Assembly (NCBI GenBank): GCA_937907685.1
Contig: CALCXF010000103.1
Coordinates: 1 to 45,892, forward strand
From: an uncultured Nostocoides sp.
GTDB taxonomy: Bacteria > Actinomycetota > Actinomycetes > Actinomycetales > Dermatophilaceae
Direction: 5' to 3'
DNA: 45,892 bases
The position numbers were made by a program, and so were the translations under genes. This document shows, piece by piece, positions 24,046 to 32,261 of the stretch (position 1 is the stretch's first letter; each line of letters starts with the position of its first letter). The notes below the pieces were generated by a model, which saw only the letters and a program-made list of their open reading frames with translations, was not told where the DNA came from and did no database searches.

Positions 24046-24890
24046 CGCTCGTCCTCGAAGATGGCCCTGCGCACCGGCCCGCCAGTCGCCAGCGCCGGGT
24101 CGCGGAACCACTCGCGCCCGAACACGAGGTCGAACAGAGGGCGGGGGATGCGCAGGAACGCCTGCAGGGTCCGGTCGCCGGTCTGGCCGTCCACCCCGAC
24201 GGATGCCGCGCCGCCTCCCGTCGTCTGCGACGCGTGCGCCTGCATCGAGGCCCGCTTGGCCGCCACGTGCCGCCGGACGTCGATCCGGTGGGTGATCTCG
24301 GCGCGCGCGGAGAAGGCCCGGTCCAGTGACGCAGGGTCGAACTCCTCGGGGAAGCGGTAGACGTTCCGCAGGAGGCGCGTTGCCCGGACGATCGTGTCAC
24401 GCGGAACAGTGGCCTCCAGCACACGGGGGGTATCGGCCAGGCGGGCCGCGCGGGCACCGACCTCGTGCACGCGGACGTGGTCCCGGTGGCCGTAGCCGCC
24501 GTTGGCGTCGTAGCTGAGGAGGACGTCCGCGCGCTCTGTGCTCAGGACGGCTGCGAGCCGTTCAGCAGCCTCCTCCCGGGGTGCCCGGCAGAACCGGTAC
24601 ACGCCCGGCAGGTCGGGCTCTGGCTCCGGGCCGCTCCCGCTGTCGGCGTACCCGATCCACTCGACGCGGGCGACCCCCAGCGCGACCGCCGATGCCCTCG
24701 CCTCCGCGAGCCGGCGCGTCCCCAGGGCACCGTCCGACCGCAGATCCTGCGCCGCCAGACCGGCGCCCCCATCGGTGGCGAGGACGAGCACGACGCGGTG
24801 GCCGGCGGCCGCAAGGCCGGCCATGGTGCCGGCGGTGAGCAGGGCCTCGTCGTCCGGGTGGGCGTGGAACGCCACGATCGTGCGCGTCAT
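24042..24890 (-). CDS. PIG-L family N-deacetylase
   Basis: A 282-residue zinc deacetylase of the LmbE/PIG-L fold. AFHAHPDDE (8-16) gives the zinc-binding His, Asp and catalytic Asp, and GGYGHRDHVRVH supplies the third zinc His. QAHASQT near residue 215 is a family feature. PIG-L enzymes remove N-acetyl or N-acyl groups from amino sugars, as MshB does in mycothiol synthesis, but nothing here makes MshB specific. The start codon is 35 bp from the GTG of the divergent glycosyltransferase gene. On its own strand a CAGGAT lies 8 nt upstream, suggesting a nearly leaderless mRNA. Confidence 0.9.
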   Translation of the reverse strand: MTRTIVAFHAHPDDEALLTAGTMAGLAAAGHRVVLVLATDGGAGLAAQDLRSDGALGTRRLAEARASAVALGVARVEWIGYADSGSGPEPEPDLPGVYRFCRAPREEAAERLAAVLSTERADVLLSYDANGGYGHRDHVRVHEVGARAARLADTPRVLEATVPRDTIVRATRLLRNVYRFPEEFDPASLDRAFSARAEITHRIDVRRHVAAKRASMQAHASQTTGGGAASVGVDGQTGDRTLQAFLRIPRPLFDLVFGREWFRDPALATGGPVRRAIFEDER

Positions 24891-24912
24891 CGAGGCCCAT
24901 CCTGTCGCATGG

Positions 24913-24918
24913 CATGCT
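24913..24918 (+). promoter_or_regulatory. -10 box of leaderless glycosyltransferase promoter
   Basis: CATGCT ends 7 nt before the GTG at 24926. It contains the ATG at 24914, which argues against that ATG as the start. Confidence 0.4.
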
Positions 24919-24925
24919 CTCGGCC

Positions 24926-26095
24926 GTGAAGGTCGCGATGGTCACCGACTGCTACGTGCCGCGGCTCGGAGGCATCGAGACCCAGGTACGCGACCTGTCC
25001 CGGCACCTGCGGGCCGCCGGCCACGACGTGGAGGTCTTCACCGCCACGACCGGCGCGCAGGGCGAGCGAGGGGGAACGACGGAGACCGGCGACGACGGCA
25101 TACCGGTGCACCGCTTGGCCCTCCCACTCCCGTTCGGCCTCCCGGTCAACCCGTTCGCCCCGGGCGAGGTCCGCCGCCGGCTGCGCGACGGCCGTTTCGA
25201 CGTCGTCCATGCCCACCTCGGCGTCGTCAGCCCCTTCGCGACGGACAGCGTTCCGGTGGCCCTGGACCTGCGGCTGCCGGTCGCTGCGACCTTCCACTGC
25301 GTCGTCGACCGCTCCGGTCCAGTGTTCCGGATGCTGGGCCACCTCGCTCGCTGGGCCGCGCGCGGCGTGGCGCTCAACGCCGTGTCGTCGATGGCTGCCG
25401 CCCGGGTGAGCGCGGTCGCCGGTGACGTCACTGTCGAGGTCGTCCCCAACGGGATCGAGGCATCGTGGTGGCTTGCCGGCGGGTCGCAGGACCCGCCCGG
25501 CCCGGCGACTCACGAGCCGAACCCCGTCACCGGACCCTCGCGCCGACCCGTGCACGTGGTGTCGGCGATGCGGTTCGTGTCCCGCAAGCGGCCGATCGCC
25601 GCGCTGGGCGTCCTCCGCGGCGCCCGCGCGATCGTCGACCGCTCCGTCCCGATGCGCGCCACCCTCGTCGGCGAAGGTCCACAGCGGCGCCTCATGGAGC
25701 GCTACCTGCGCACCCGCGGCATGGACTGGGTCGGTCTGCCCGGGCGCGTGGACCGTGAGGACCTGCGTCGTCTCCACCACACCGCGGACGTCTACCTCTC
25801 GACAGCCCGGTTGGAGGCCTTCGGCATCGCGGCCCTCGAGGCCAGGGCCGCCGGCGTACCCGTGGTCGCCACTCGCGGCACGGGGGCCGACGACTTCCTG
25901 ACCGACGGGGTCGACGGCCTCCTCGGTGACTCCGACGTCATGCTGGCCGGTGCGTTGGCACATCTCGTCGGCGACGACGCGCTCCGTGCCTCGATGCGGG
26001 CTCACGTGCGCAGCACCCCCCCGCAGCAGGACTGGCCTGGCGTCGTCGGCCAGACCGTCGCCGAGTACCACCGGGCGGGGGTGCCCGCGCGGTGA
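24926..26095 (+). CDS. Glycosyltransferase family 4 protein
   Basis: A 389-residue GT-B enzyme. The N-terminal domain starts VKVAMVTDCYVPRLGGIETQ, the usual GT4 acceptor-side glycine loop. The C-terminal donor domain holds VVSAMRFVSRKRP, ATLVGEGPQRRLMER and STARLEAFGIAALEARAAG, the EX7E nucleotide-sugar motif. It should transfer a sugar from an NDP-sugar to an acceptor at the inner face of the membrane. MshA-like function is possible, but no diagnostic feature supports it. It is paired head-to-head with the PIG-L gene and its stop overlaps the NUDIX start (GTGA). GTG 24926 is preferred to ATG 24914. Confidence 0.9.
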   Translation: MKVAMVTDCYVPRLGGIETQVRDLSRHLRAAGHDVEVFTATTGAQGERGGTTETGDDGIPVHRLALPLPFGLPVNPFAPGEVRRRLRDGRFDVVHAHLGVVSPFATDSVPVALDLRLPVAATFHCVVDRSGPVFRMLGHLARWAARGVALNAVSSMAAARVSAVAGDVTVEVVPNGIEASWWLAGGSQDPPGPATHEPNPVTGPSRRPVHVVSAMRFVSRKRPIAALGVLRGARAIVDRSVPMRATLVGEGPQRRLMERYLRTRGMDWVGLPGRVDREDLRRLHHTADVYLSTARLEAFGIAALEARAAGVPVVATRGTGADDFLTDGVDGLLGDSDVMLAGALAHLVGDDALRASMRAHVRSTPPQQDWPGVVGQTVAEYHRAGVPAR

Positions 26096-26790
26096 TCACC
26101 GTCTCCGGGGAGCATGCGGGAGGCATCGTGGTCTCGTTCGTCCTCGGACACGGGGAGGATCCCGTGGCCGGCCTCGCCGCCCGAGGCTGGTCGGTCACGG
26201 CCGTCGCCGCCGAGGGAGTGCTCGGTGACCTCACCCTGCGGTATGCCGTCGAGCCCCGTCCCGGGGAGGCGCACCCGGCGTCCCCGGTCCGAGCATCCGG
26301 CCCCGGTCTGACGCCGAGGCAACGGAGCACGGTCGTCCCCCACCAGCGCGTGGCCGCGTACGCCGTCGTGGTCGCCGACGACCGGCTGCTTCTCACCCGA
26401 CTCGCTCAGGGCACCGGTGCCGGAGGGCGCTGGAACCTGCCCGGCGGAGGACTGGAGCCCGGGGAGTCGCCGGCCGACGGGGTCGTCCGCGAGGTGCTCG
26501 AGGAGACCGGCCAGGTCGTCGGCGAGGTGCGCCTCGTCGAGGTGATGACCCAGCACTGGGTCGGTCGGTCCGCCCGAGGCCTGGAGGACTACCACGCGGT
26601 CCGGCTGCTGCATGTCGCTCGGTGCGAACGGCCGACCAGCCCCGTGGTCCACGACGTGGGCGGGTCGACGTCCGATGCGCGATGGGTGCCGCTCGCGGAG
26701 CTGGATGCCGTGCCGGTGGTGGCCAGCGTGCCGGTCGCCCTGCGCGCGGTGGGGCTTGCGCAGGGCGACCATGGCCGGTCTCAGTCCTGA
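26092..26790 (+). CDS. NUDIX hydrolase
   Basis: A 232-residue protein with a complete Nudix box, GGGLEPGESPADGVVREV followed by LEETGQVVG, in the second half. The first 80 residues are a poorly conserved extension. It should hydrolyse a nucleoside diphosphate linked to another group; an NDP-sugar would fit its coupling to the glycosyltransferase gene (4-bp GTGA overlap), but that is inference. Its stop overlaps by 10 bp the stop of the convergent membrane-protein gene. Confidence 0.88.
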   Translation: MITVSGEHAGGIVVSFVLGHGEDPVAGLAARGWSVTAVAAEGVLGDLTLRYAVEPRPGEAHPASPVRASGPGLTPRQRSTVVPHQRVAAYAVVVADDRLLLTRLAQGTGAGGRWNLPGGGLEPGESPADGVVREVLEETGQVVGEVRLVEVMTQHWVGRSARGLEDYHAVRLLHVARCERPTSPVVHDVGGSTSDARWVPLAELDAVPVVASVPVALRAVGLAQGDHGRSQS

Positions 26791-27230
26791 GGACGGCTGG
26801 CGCGCAGCCCGATCGCGCCGACGAGCAGCACGAGGAGGCCAGCGGCGACGACCGTCCACGGGCCGAGGTCGTCCCAGGGGACGGTGACGTCCGTCAGCTC
26901 GGCCGCGAGCGTGACGCCGGCGACGACGAGCCCCAGGAGGCCGAGGACGATGGCGAACGGCGCGGGGCCGCGCAGGTACGCCGGCTCGGCGGGCGCCGGC
27001 GGCGTGGCCTCCGGTGCGGCGGGCGTGGCGGTCACCATCGCACTGGACGTGTGAGGCTCCGTCGCGGTGGACACGTCAGGCTCCGTCGCGGTGGACCCGG
27101 GGGCCTCCGTCGGGTCCGGGGCGCTGGGGGCGGCCGGCGTGTCGCTGGTCGGCACCTCGGTGTCGTTCCTCCCGACGAGGACCTCGTCGGACGGCGACTC
27201 GTCGCGGGGGACGTCGGGCGTGGTGGTCAT
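26781..27230 (-). CDS. Hypothetical two-helix membrane protein
   Basis: A 149-residue protein of unknown function. Residues 1-85 are an acidic, Pro/Thr/Ala-rich disordered tail containing two copies of an octapeptide like STATEPDV. Two membrane helices follow (about 91-111 and 124-143), ending RASRPQD. The ATG overlaps the stop of the upstream PspC-domain gene (ATGA), so it belongs to the same envelope-stress transcript. The short loop between helices is acidic. Confidence 0.75.
   Translation of the reverse strand: MTTTPDVPRDESPSDEVLVGRNDTEVPTSDTPAAPSAPDPTEAPGSTATEPDVSTATEPHTSSAMVTATPAAPEATPPAPAEPAYLRGPAPFAIVLGLLGLVVAGVTLAAELTDVTVPWDDLGPWTVVAAGLLVLLVGAIGLRASRPQD
27054..27096 (-). repeat. 24-bp-period direct repeat in the membrane protein gene
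   Basis: A 19-bp unit, AGGCTCCGTCGCGGTGGAC, occurs at 27054-27072 and again at 27078-27096, a period of exactly 8 codons. It encodes the repeated Thr/Glu/Pro-rich octapeptide of the disordered tail; a decayed third copy lies just before it. Confidence 0.7.
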
Positions 27231-28630
27231 GACTGCTCCTGGATGGTGATCGAGCCGAAGCCGAGCTCTGCGTCGACGACGACCTGGACGGGACCGTCGC
27301 CGACGGTCGTGGTCACGTTGCGGGCGGGACCCGCGTCCTCGGTGGTCTCGCCGCCGCCGACACCGACGCGGCGGATGCTGCCGACGCCGACCTCGGCGTT
27401 CACCGTGGTCGTGAGGTCGGCGGGGATGAGGATGCGCAGGTCACCGGCACCCATCTCGACCGCGAGCCGCTGCGGGATGGAACCGAGGTCGGCCTGGCTC
27501 AGCTGCGTCAGGTCGAGGGTGGCGTCCCCGGCGCCGAGCTCGTAGGTCGTCTGGGTCGAGGTGGCCGTGGGCACCCAGATCCGGTCGCCGACGCCACCGT
27601 CGACGTCCATGGCGACCTGCGAGGTCGCCGAGGACCCGACGAGCAGGAGGCCGAGCACGACGGCGAGGAAGCCGCTGAACCCCGACGCACGACCGGACAT
27701 GCCGAGGGCGAGGACGACGAGCGAGACCCCGACGAGACCGATGAGGAAGCCGAGCGTCGCGGATGTCCCGGGGAAGCCGATCGGGTCGTCGAGGCCTGCG
27801 CCCAGGCCGATCCCCACGAGGGCCAGGCCCAGCGACACGAGGCCGACGAAGGCGCTCGGCCGGCGCCGGCGGGGTCGCGGCGGGGGCGGGGCCACCGGGC
27901 GCGGGGCCGGGGGAACCGGACGTCCGCCGTAGGGACCGGCGGGGGATCCCCCGTACGGACCGGACTGGCCGTACGGGCCCTGCGCACCGGCATACGGACC
28001 GGCGTACGGACCGGCCTGGGGGGCCGCGTAGCTGCCGGTGGCCGGAAGCGCGGCAGGGGCCGGGTTCATCGGGGGTGCGGACATGGCGGAGTCTCCGAAC
28101 GACGGTGGGGGCGGCGGGGTGCCGGGAGGGACCGGGCCGTAGGACGGCTGCGCACCCGGGTCGAATGCTCCTGGCGCGATCCCTTGTCGGGACCGGTCCC
28201 GGCTGATGACGAGCCAGGCGATGACGGCGACGGGAATGAGCCAGAGCGGCGCGAACCAGCCGTTGCCCTGGCCGATCGAGAACACGCCACCGACGACGAG
28301 GAGGGCGGCGAGCACGAGCAGGGCGATCGGCCCGGCGTCGCCCTGGCGGACGGCGCGCTCGGCGAGCACCTCGCCTCGGCGGTCAGGCAGGAGCAGCCAG
28401 AGCACGACGTAGAGCGTGATGCCGAGGCCGCCCAGGAAGACGAGGACCACGGCGGCCGCCCGGATGAGGACCGGGTCGACGCCGAAGCGCTGGGCCAGCC
28501 CTGAGCAGACACCGCCGAACCAGCGGCTGTCGGTGTCCCGGTGGTAGCCGCTGCCGCGGAGCCGGGTGAACATGTCGTCGAGGAAGGACGTCCCCTGCGG
28601 GGGTGCGTCGTGGGTCGGGTTCTGCGTCAT
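27227..28630 (-). CDS. PspC domain protein with LiaF-like C-terminus
   Basis: A 467-residue membrane protein. Residues about 28-80 form a PspC domain (RWFGGVCSGLAQRFGVDP and a helix ending WLLLPDRRGE). Two further helices follow, then a Gly/Pro/Tyr-rich linker (about 160-250). Two or three more helices lead to an extracytoplasmic domain with TTYELGAGDATLDLTQ and EMGAGDLRILIPAD, like the LiaF/cell-wall-active antibiotic response (DUF2154) domain. It likely senses or modulates envelope stress. It is divergent from the histidine kinase gene over 114 bp, as expected for a LiaFSR-type circuit. The ATG at 28630 is used; the frame continues to 28759 only by chance. Confidence 0.87.
   Translation of the reverse strand: MTQNPTHDAPPQGTSFLDDMFTRLRGSGYHRDTDSRWFGGVCSGLAQRFGVDPVLIRAAAVVLVFLGGLGITLYVVLWLLLPDRRGEVLAERAVRQGDAGPIALLVLAALLVVGGVFSIGQGNGWFAPLWLIPVAVIAWLVISRDRSRQGIAPGAFDPGAQPSYGPVPPGTPPPPPSFGDSAMSAPPMNPAPAALPATGSYAAPQAGPYAGPYAGAQGPYGQSGPYGGSPAGPYGGRPVPPAPRPVAPPPPRPRRRRPSAFVGLVSLGLALVGIGLGAGLDDPIGFPGTSATLGFLIGLVGVSLVVLALGMSGRASGFSGFLAVVLGLLLVGSSATSQVAMDVDGGVGDRIWVPTATSTQTTYELGAGDATLDLTQLSQADLGSIPQRLAVEMGAGDLRILIPADLTTTVNAEVGVGSIRRVGVGGGETTEDAGPARNVTTTVGDGPVQVVVDAELGFGSITIQEQS
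27926..28017 (-). repeat. Degenerate GTACGGACCGG tandem array (Gly-Pro-Tyr linker)
   Basis: At least five imperfect copies of a unit like CGTACGGACCGG lie within about 90 bp. They encode GPYAGPYAG- and GPYGQSGPYGG-like repeats in the PspC protein linker. Confidence 0.7.
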
Positions 28631-28732
28631 GCCTCCAGCGTGGTCCCACCAGGGGGACGCCGCCATGAGGGTCGACCCTGAGCCCTCCCTGACCGGACCC
28701 CGGGACGCGCCCCTGTCCCCGCTCACGTGCGT

Positions 28733-28738
28733 CAGGAT
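28733..28738 (+). promoter_or_regulatory. -10 box of leaderless histidine kinase promoter
   Basis: CAGGAT ends 6 nt before the GTG at 28745, in the divergent gap between the LiaF/PspC-like and kinase genes. This supports the GTG over an upstream ATG-less extension to 28727. Confidence 0.4.
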
Positions 28739-28744
28739 GGTGGG

Positions 28745-30079
28745 GTGCCGACACCCCACGAACCCGCGGCGCTCCAGGTGACCTCACCGACCGGAGCATC
28801 GCTCGGAGCGTCCGACCCCGCCGGTGCGACCGGTGCCGCCGGCGCGGCCGGGGGGTCCGCGACGCCGGCTCGTGCACCGCGCCCGCCCCGGCCGCCCCTC
28901 GTCAGGTCGAGGGGACGGGGCTGGACACCCGGCGTCAGCGCCGCGGTCGCTCGCCACCTCGGGGTCTCCGTGACCCTCGTGCGGTGGTGCTTCGTCGGTC
29001 TTGCGATCGCGGGCGGCGCCGGCATCGCCGCGTACGTCTTCCTCTGGGCGCTGACCCCCGAGGACGACGGCACGAACTCCGCCGGTGACCCGGTTGCCGG
29101 CACGCTCCCGGCGGAGCGACGGCAGTGGGGGGCCGTCGTGGCCGCCGGTGGCGTCCTCGTCGTCGTGGGAGCCGTCCTCCTCACCCCGGTACTCGGCGGC
29201 TCGGTCATCGGGTCCGTGCTCTTCCCGCTCTTCGCCATCGCCGGCGGCGCCATCGTCGCCTGGTCCAACCTCGACGAGGCACAGCGTTCACGGTGGCTGG
29301 GCTCGGGTCAGAGCCGGTTCGGGTGGATGCGGGTGGCCCTGGGCGCGGGCCTCAGCGTGGCCGGCATCCTCGTGCTCGTCACCCGGGGCGAGTCCGTGGC
29401 CGCGGTCTGGGACGCGCTCCTGGCCGCCGTCGCCGTGCTCGTCGGGACGTTCATCATCGCCGCCCCGTGGGCACTACGGCTGTTCGGGGACCTTCGCCGG
29501 GAGCAGGTCGCCGCGGCCCGCGCCACGGAGCGTGCCGACATCGCCGCACACCTCCACGACTCGGTCCTCCAGACACTGGCGCTCATCCAGCGCCAGTCCG
29601 GCGATGCAGCCGCGATCACCCGCCTCGCCCGCGCCCAGGAGCGTGAGCTGCGGTCCTGGTTGTATGCCGGACCCCAGGGTTCGCAGTCGACCCTCGCGGC
29701 GGTGGTCACCGAGGTGGCCCACGACGTGGAGGACGTCCACGGCGTGGCGATCGACCTCGTCGTCACGGGCGACCGGCCGTTGGAGCCGCACGGCGCGGCC
29801 CTGGCGCAGGCGATGCGTGAGGCGTTGCTCAACGCCGTGCGTCACGGCGGCAGTCCCGTCACGGCCTACGTGGAGATCGGCCCGTCCGGGGTGGAGGCCT
29901 TCGTGCGCGACCGCGGCGACGGCTTCGACATCGACGCCGTGCCGCCCGACCGGCTGGGCGTCCGTCAGTCGATCCTGGGCAGGATGGAGCGGCACGGAGG
30001 GACGGCGCGCGTCCGCCAGCGGGAGGACGGGACCGAGGTGGAGCTACGGCTCCCGGCGATCGAAGGAGAGCTCCCATGA
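28745..30079 (+). CDS. PspC-domain sensor histidine kinase (LiaS/NarL-type)
   Basis: A 444-residue two-component kinase. After a Pro/Ala-rich start comes a PspC-like segment (RGWTPGVSAAVARHLGVS, then a helix ending FLWALTPED), about four more helices to residue 245, a HisKA_3 dimerisation helix with the phospho-accepting His in AAHLHDSVLQTLALIQRQ, and an ATPase domain with the N box REALLNAVRHGG and DRGDGFDID. It should sense membrane or cell-wall disturbance and phosphorylate the neighbouring regulator, whose ATG overlaps its stop. The PspC protein encoded divergently is a probable accessory. Confidence 0.9.
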   Translation: MPTPHEPAALQVTSPTGASLGASDPAGATGAAGAAGGSATPARAPRPPRPPLVRSRGRGWTPGVSAAVARHLGVSVTLVRWCFVGLAIAGGAGIAAYVFLWALTPEDDGTNSAGDPVAGTLPAERRQWGAVVAAGGVLVVVGAVLLTPVLGGSVIGSVLFPLFAIAGGAIVAWSNLDEAQRSRWLGSGQSRFGWMRVALGAGLSVAGILVLVTRGESVAAVWDALLAAVAVLVGTFIIAAPWALRLFGDLRREQVAAARATERADIAAHLHDSVLQTLALIQRQSGDAAAITRLARAQERELRSWLYAGPQGSQSTLAAVVTEVAHDVEDVHGVAIDLVVTGDRPLEPHGAALAQAMREALLNAVRHGGSPVTAYVEIGPSGVEAFVRDRGDGFDIDAVPPDRLGVRQSILGRMERHGGTARVRQREDGTEVELRLPAIEGELP

Positions 30080-30801
30080 GCACACCGACGCCCACCGGCG
30101 GGCCCGCGCCGGGCCGCCCCGTGCGAGTCGTGCTCGTCGACGACCACCGGATGTTCCGCACCGGTGTGCGCGCGGAGCTCACCGACGCGATGGCGAGCGG
30201 CGGTGTCCCCGCGTGTGAGTTCGTCGGGGAGGCGCCCGACGTCGAGACCGCCGTCGCGGTCATCCGTGCCGAGCGGCCGGACGTCGTCCTCCTCGACGTC
30301 CACCTCCCCGGCGGCTCGGGACAGGGCGGGGTCGACGTCATCCACGGCTGCTTCGGTGTCGACACCCCGGGCGGCACGCCGGTCCGCTTCCTCGCCCTCT
30401 CGGTGTCGGATGCCGCGGAGGACGTCATCGCCGTCATCCGGGCCGGTGCGAGGGGTTACGTGACCAAGACGATCGGCGCCCGCGACCTCATCACGGCGAT
30501 CCGGCGGGTGGCCGACGGCGACGCGGTCTTCTCGCCGCGGCTCGCGGGCTTCGTGCTGGATGCCTTCGGCGCAGCCGCCGGAGAGATCGCCGAGGTGGAC
30601 GAGGAGCTCGACCGCCTTTCCGCGAGGGAGCGAGAGGTCATGCGGCTCATCGCGCGTGGCTACCAGTACAAGGAGGTGGCGAAGGAGCTCTTCATCTCGG
30701 TGAAGACGGTGGAGACCCACGTCTCATCGGTGCTCCGGAAGCTGCAGCTGTCCTCGCGCCACGAGCTCACCGCGTGGGCCATGGGCCGCCGACTGCTCTG
30801 A
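30076..30801 (+). CDS. NarL/LuxR-family response regulator
   Basis: A 241-residue regulator. The receiver domain has the acidic pair VDDH (21-24), phospho-acceptor Asp74 in VLLDVHLPGG and the Lys of GYVTKTIG. The C-terminal LuxR HTH starts LSAREREVMRLIARGY and contains SVKTVETHVSSVLRKL. The ATG overlaps the kinase stop (ATGA), so the pair is co-translated. Targets are expected to include the divergent PspC/LiaF-like operon across the 28631-28744 gap. The receiver is slightly long between strands 4 and 5. Confidence 0.93.
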   Translation: MSTPTPTGGPAPGRPVRVVLVDDHRMFRTGVRAELTDAMASGGVPACEFVGEAPDVETAVAVIRAERPDVVLLDVHLPGGSGQGGVDVIHGCFGVDTPGGTPVRFLALSVSDAAEDVIAVIRAGARGYVTKTIGARDLITAIRRVADGDAVFSPRLAGFVLDAFGAAAGEIAEVDEELDRLSAREREVMRLIARGYQYKEVAKELFISVKTVETHVSSVLRKLQLSSRHELTAWAMGRRLL

Positions 30802-30872
30802 CGCCGGCGGAGCCGGGGCCGCCTCGGCGCCCGATGCAGAGTGGTGGTGCCGGCGCGTCGCGGGGGTGGGCC

Positions 30873-30878
30873 TAGGGT
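30873..30878 (+). promoter_or_regulatory. -10 box of leaderless promoter for the 115-aa membrane protein
   Basis: TAGGGT ends 7 nt before the ATG at 30886. Confidence 0.5.
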
Positions 30879-30885
30879 GACCGCC

Positions 30886-31233
30886 ATGGAGATCCTCGAG
30901 CAGCTGTTCGTCCTCGCGCACCTGCTCGGGATGGCTGCGGTCGTCGGCAGTGCGGTCTTCGTGGCGCGGGGCGTCGCGACCCCTGCACTTGTCTGGGGCG
31001 CCCGAGCGCAGCTCGTGACCGGCCTCGTCCTCGTCGGGTTGAACGAGGCTGCGGACGACGTGCTGAACACCACGAAGGTCGCCGTCAAGCTCCTCGTGGC
31101 GCTCGCGGTCGTGGCCTGCGCCGAGATCGCCGCCGCCGGGGAGCGCAAGGGACGGGGCTCACGTGCTCAGCTCGTCACCGCAGCCGGCGCACTCGCACTG
31201 CTCAACACGGCCATCGCCGTCCTCTGGCGCTGA
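30886..31233 (+). CDS. Small hypothetical integral membrane protein
   Basis: A 115-residue protein with four predicted helices (about 6-27, 33-54, 64-82, 95-113) and short polar loops (VLNTTKVAVK, GERKGRGSRA). It resembles small integral membrane proteins widespread in actinobacteria with no known role. The ATG start is set by the -10 box 7 nt upstream. It stands between the response regulator and the convergent oxidoreductase; nothing links it to either. Confidence 0.75.
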   Translation: MEILEQLFVLAHLLGMAAVVGSAVFVARGVATPALVWGARAQLVTGLVLVGLNEAADDVLNTTKVAVKLLVALAVVACAEIAAAGERKGRGSRAQLVTAAGALALLNTAIAVLWR

Positions 31234-31268
31234 CCCGGCCTCCCCACCCAGCGGCCCCGCGTGCCTCC

Positions 31269-32255
31269 TCACGGAACGAGGAGGAGCTTGCCCTCGGTGC
31301 GCCTGCCCTCGAGGTCGGCGTAGGCCTCCGCGGCCTCCGCGAGGGGGTAGCGCCCGCCGATCGTCACCCGCAGGCTGCCACCCGCCACGGCTCCCAGGAC
31401 CTCCCCGGCCCGCCACTCCAGCTCCTCGCGGGTCGCGAGGTGGTGCCCCAGGGAGGGCCGGGTGAGGAACAGCGAACCACCGGAGTTGAGCCGCTGGATG
31501 TCGAAGGGCGGCACCTGCCCGCTGGCGCCCCCGAAGAGCGCCAGCAACCCCCGGGGGCGCAGGGACGCGAGTGACGCGTCGAAGGTGTCCCTGCCGACGC
31601 CGTCGTATGCGACGTCGACCCCGCGGCCCCCGGTCAGCCGCCGGACCTCGGCCGCCACGTCGGCCACGTCCCGGTAGTTCACGACGTGCTCGGCACCGAG
31701 CTCGGATGCCGTCGCGCACTTGTCCGGCGTCCCGGCCGTCGCGATCACCGTGCCCCCGCGCGCCCGGATCGACTGCACGAGCAGCTGGCCGACCCCGCCG
31801 GCCGCGGCGTGGACGAGGGCGACATCACCCGGCCGCACGGCATACGTGCTCGTCGTGAGGTAGTGGGCGGTCAGGCCCTGGAGCATGACGGCGGCTGCCG
31901 TCTCGAGGTCGACCGTCTCGGGCACCACGACGACGGTGGATGCCGGCACGACGGCGTACCGCGCGGCGCTCCCGCGACCCTGTGGCCAGGCGACCCGGTC
32001 GCCCTCGACGAGACCGCCCACCCCTTCGCCGACGGCGAGGACGACGCCGGCACCCTCGTTGCCCGCGACGAAGGGCGTCGGCCCCGGGTAGGTCCCCGTC
32101 CTCTGGTACACGTCGATGAAGTTGACGCCGGCGGCAGCCACCTCGACGAGGGCCTGGCCCGGACCGGGTGGCGGCGAGGCGCGATCCTCGACCGTCAGCA
32201 CCTCCCGGCCGCCGTGGGCGGTGACGACGAGGGCAGGCCCGGTGCGCTCTGTCAT
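31269..32255 (-). CDS. Quinone oxidoreductase-like NADPH dehydrogenase (MDR family)
   Basis: A 328-residue zinc-independent MDR enzyme of the NADPH:quinone reductase type. GVNFIDVYQRTGTYP, FVAGNEGAGVVLAVGEGV and the coenzyme motif ALVHAAAGGVGQLLVQ are characteristic, and no structural zinc Cys cluster is seen. It likely reduces quinones or other electrophiles with NADPH in the cytosol. On the minus strand TAGGCT (32262-32267) lies 6 nt upstream of the ATG, so the mRNA should be leaderless. Confidence 0.9.
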   Translation of the reverse strand: MTERTGPALVVTAHGGREVLTVEDRASPPPGPGQALVEVAAAGVNFIDVYQRTGTYPGPTPFVAGNEGAGVVLAVGEGVGGLVEGDRVAWPQGRGSAARYAVVPASTVVVVPETVDLETAAAVMLQGLTAHYLTTSTYAVRPGDVALVHAAAGGVGQLLVQSIRARGGTVIATAGTPDKCATASELGAEHVVNYRDVADVAAEVRRLTGGRGVDVAYDGVGRDTFDASLASLRPRGLLALFGGASGQVPPFDIQRLNSGGSLFLTRPSLGHHLATREELEWRAGEVLGAVAGGSLRVTIGGRYPLAEAAEAYADLEGRRTEGKLLLVP

Positions 32256-32261
32256 CCGGCC

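Noticed and set aside
24042-26095. Reading the PIG-L and GT4 genes as mycothiol mshB and mshA
   Set aside because: Both families are broad, no mycothiol-specific residue pattern can be confirmed by eye, and the neighbours (YbhN-type protein, NUDIX, AsnB fusion) do not suggest mycothiol synthesis. Left unnamed.
27926-28017. CRISPR-like or minisatellite array
   Set aside because: Units are imperfect, contiguous and in frame, encoding a Gly-Pro-Tyr linker; there are no spacers.
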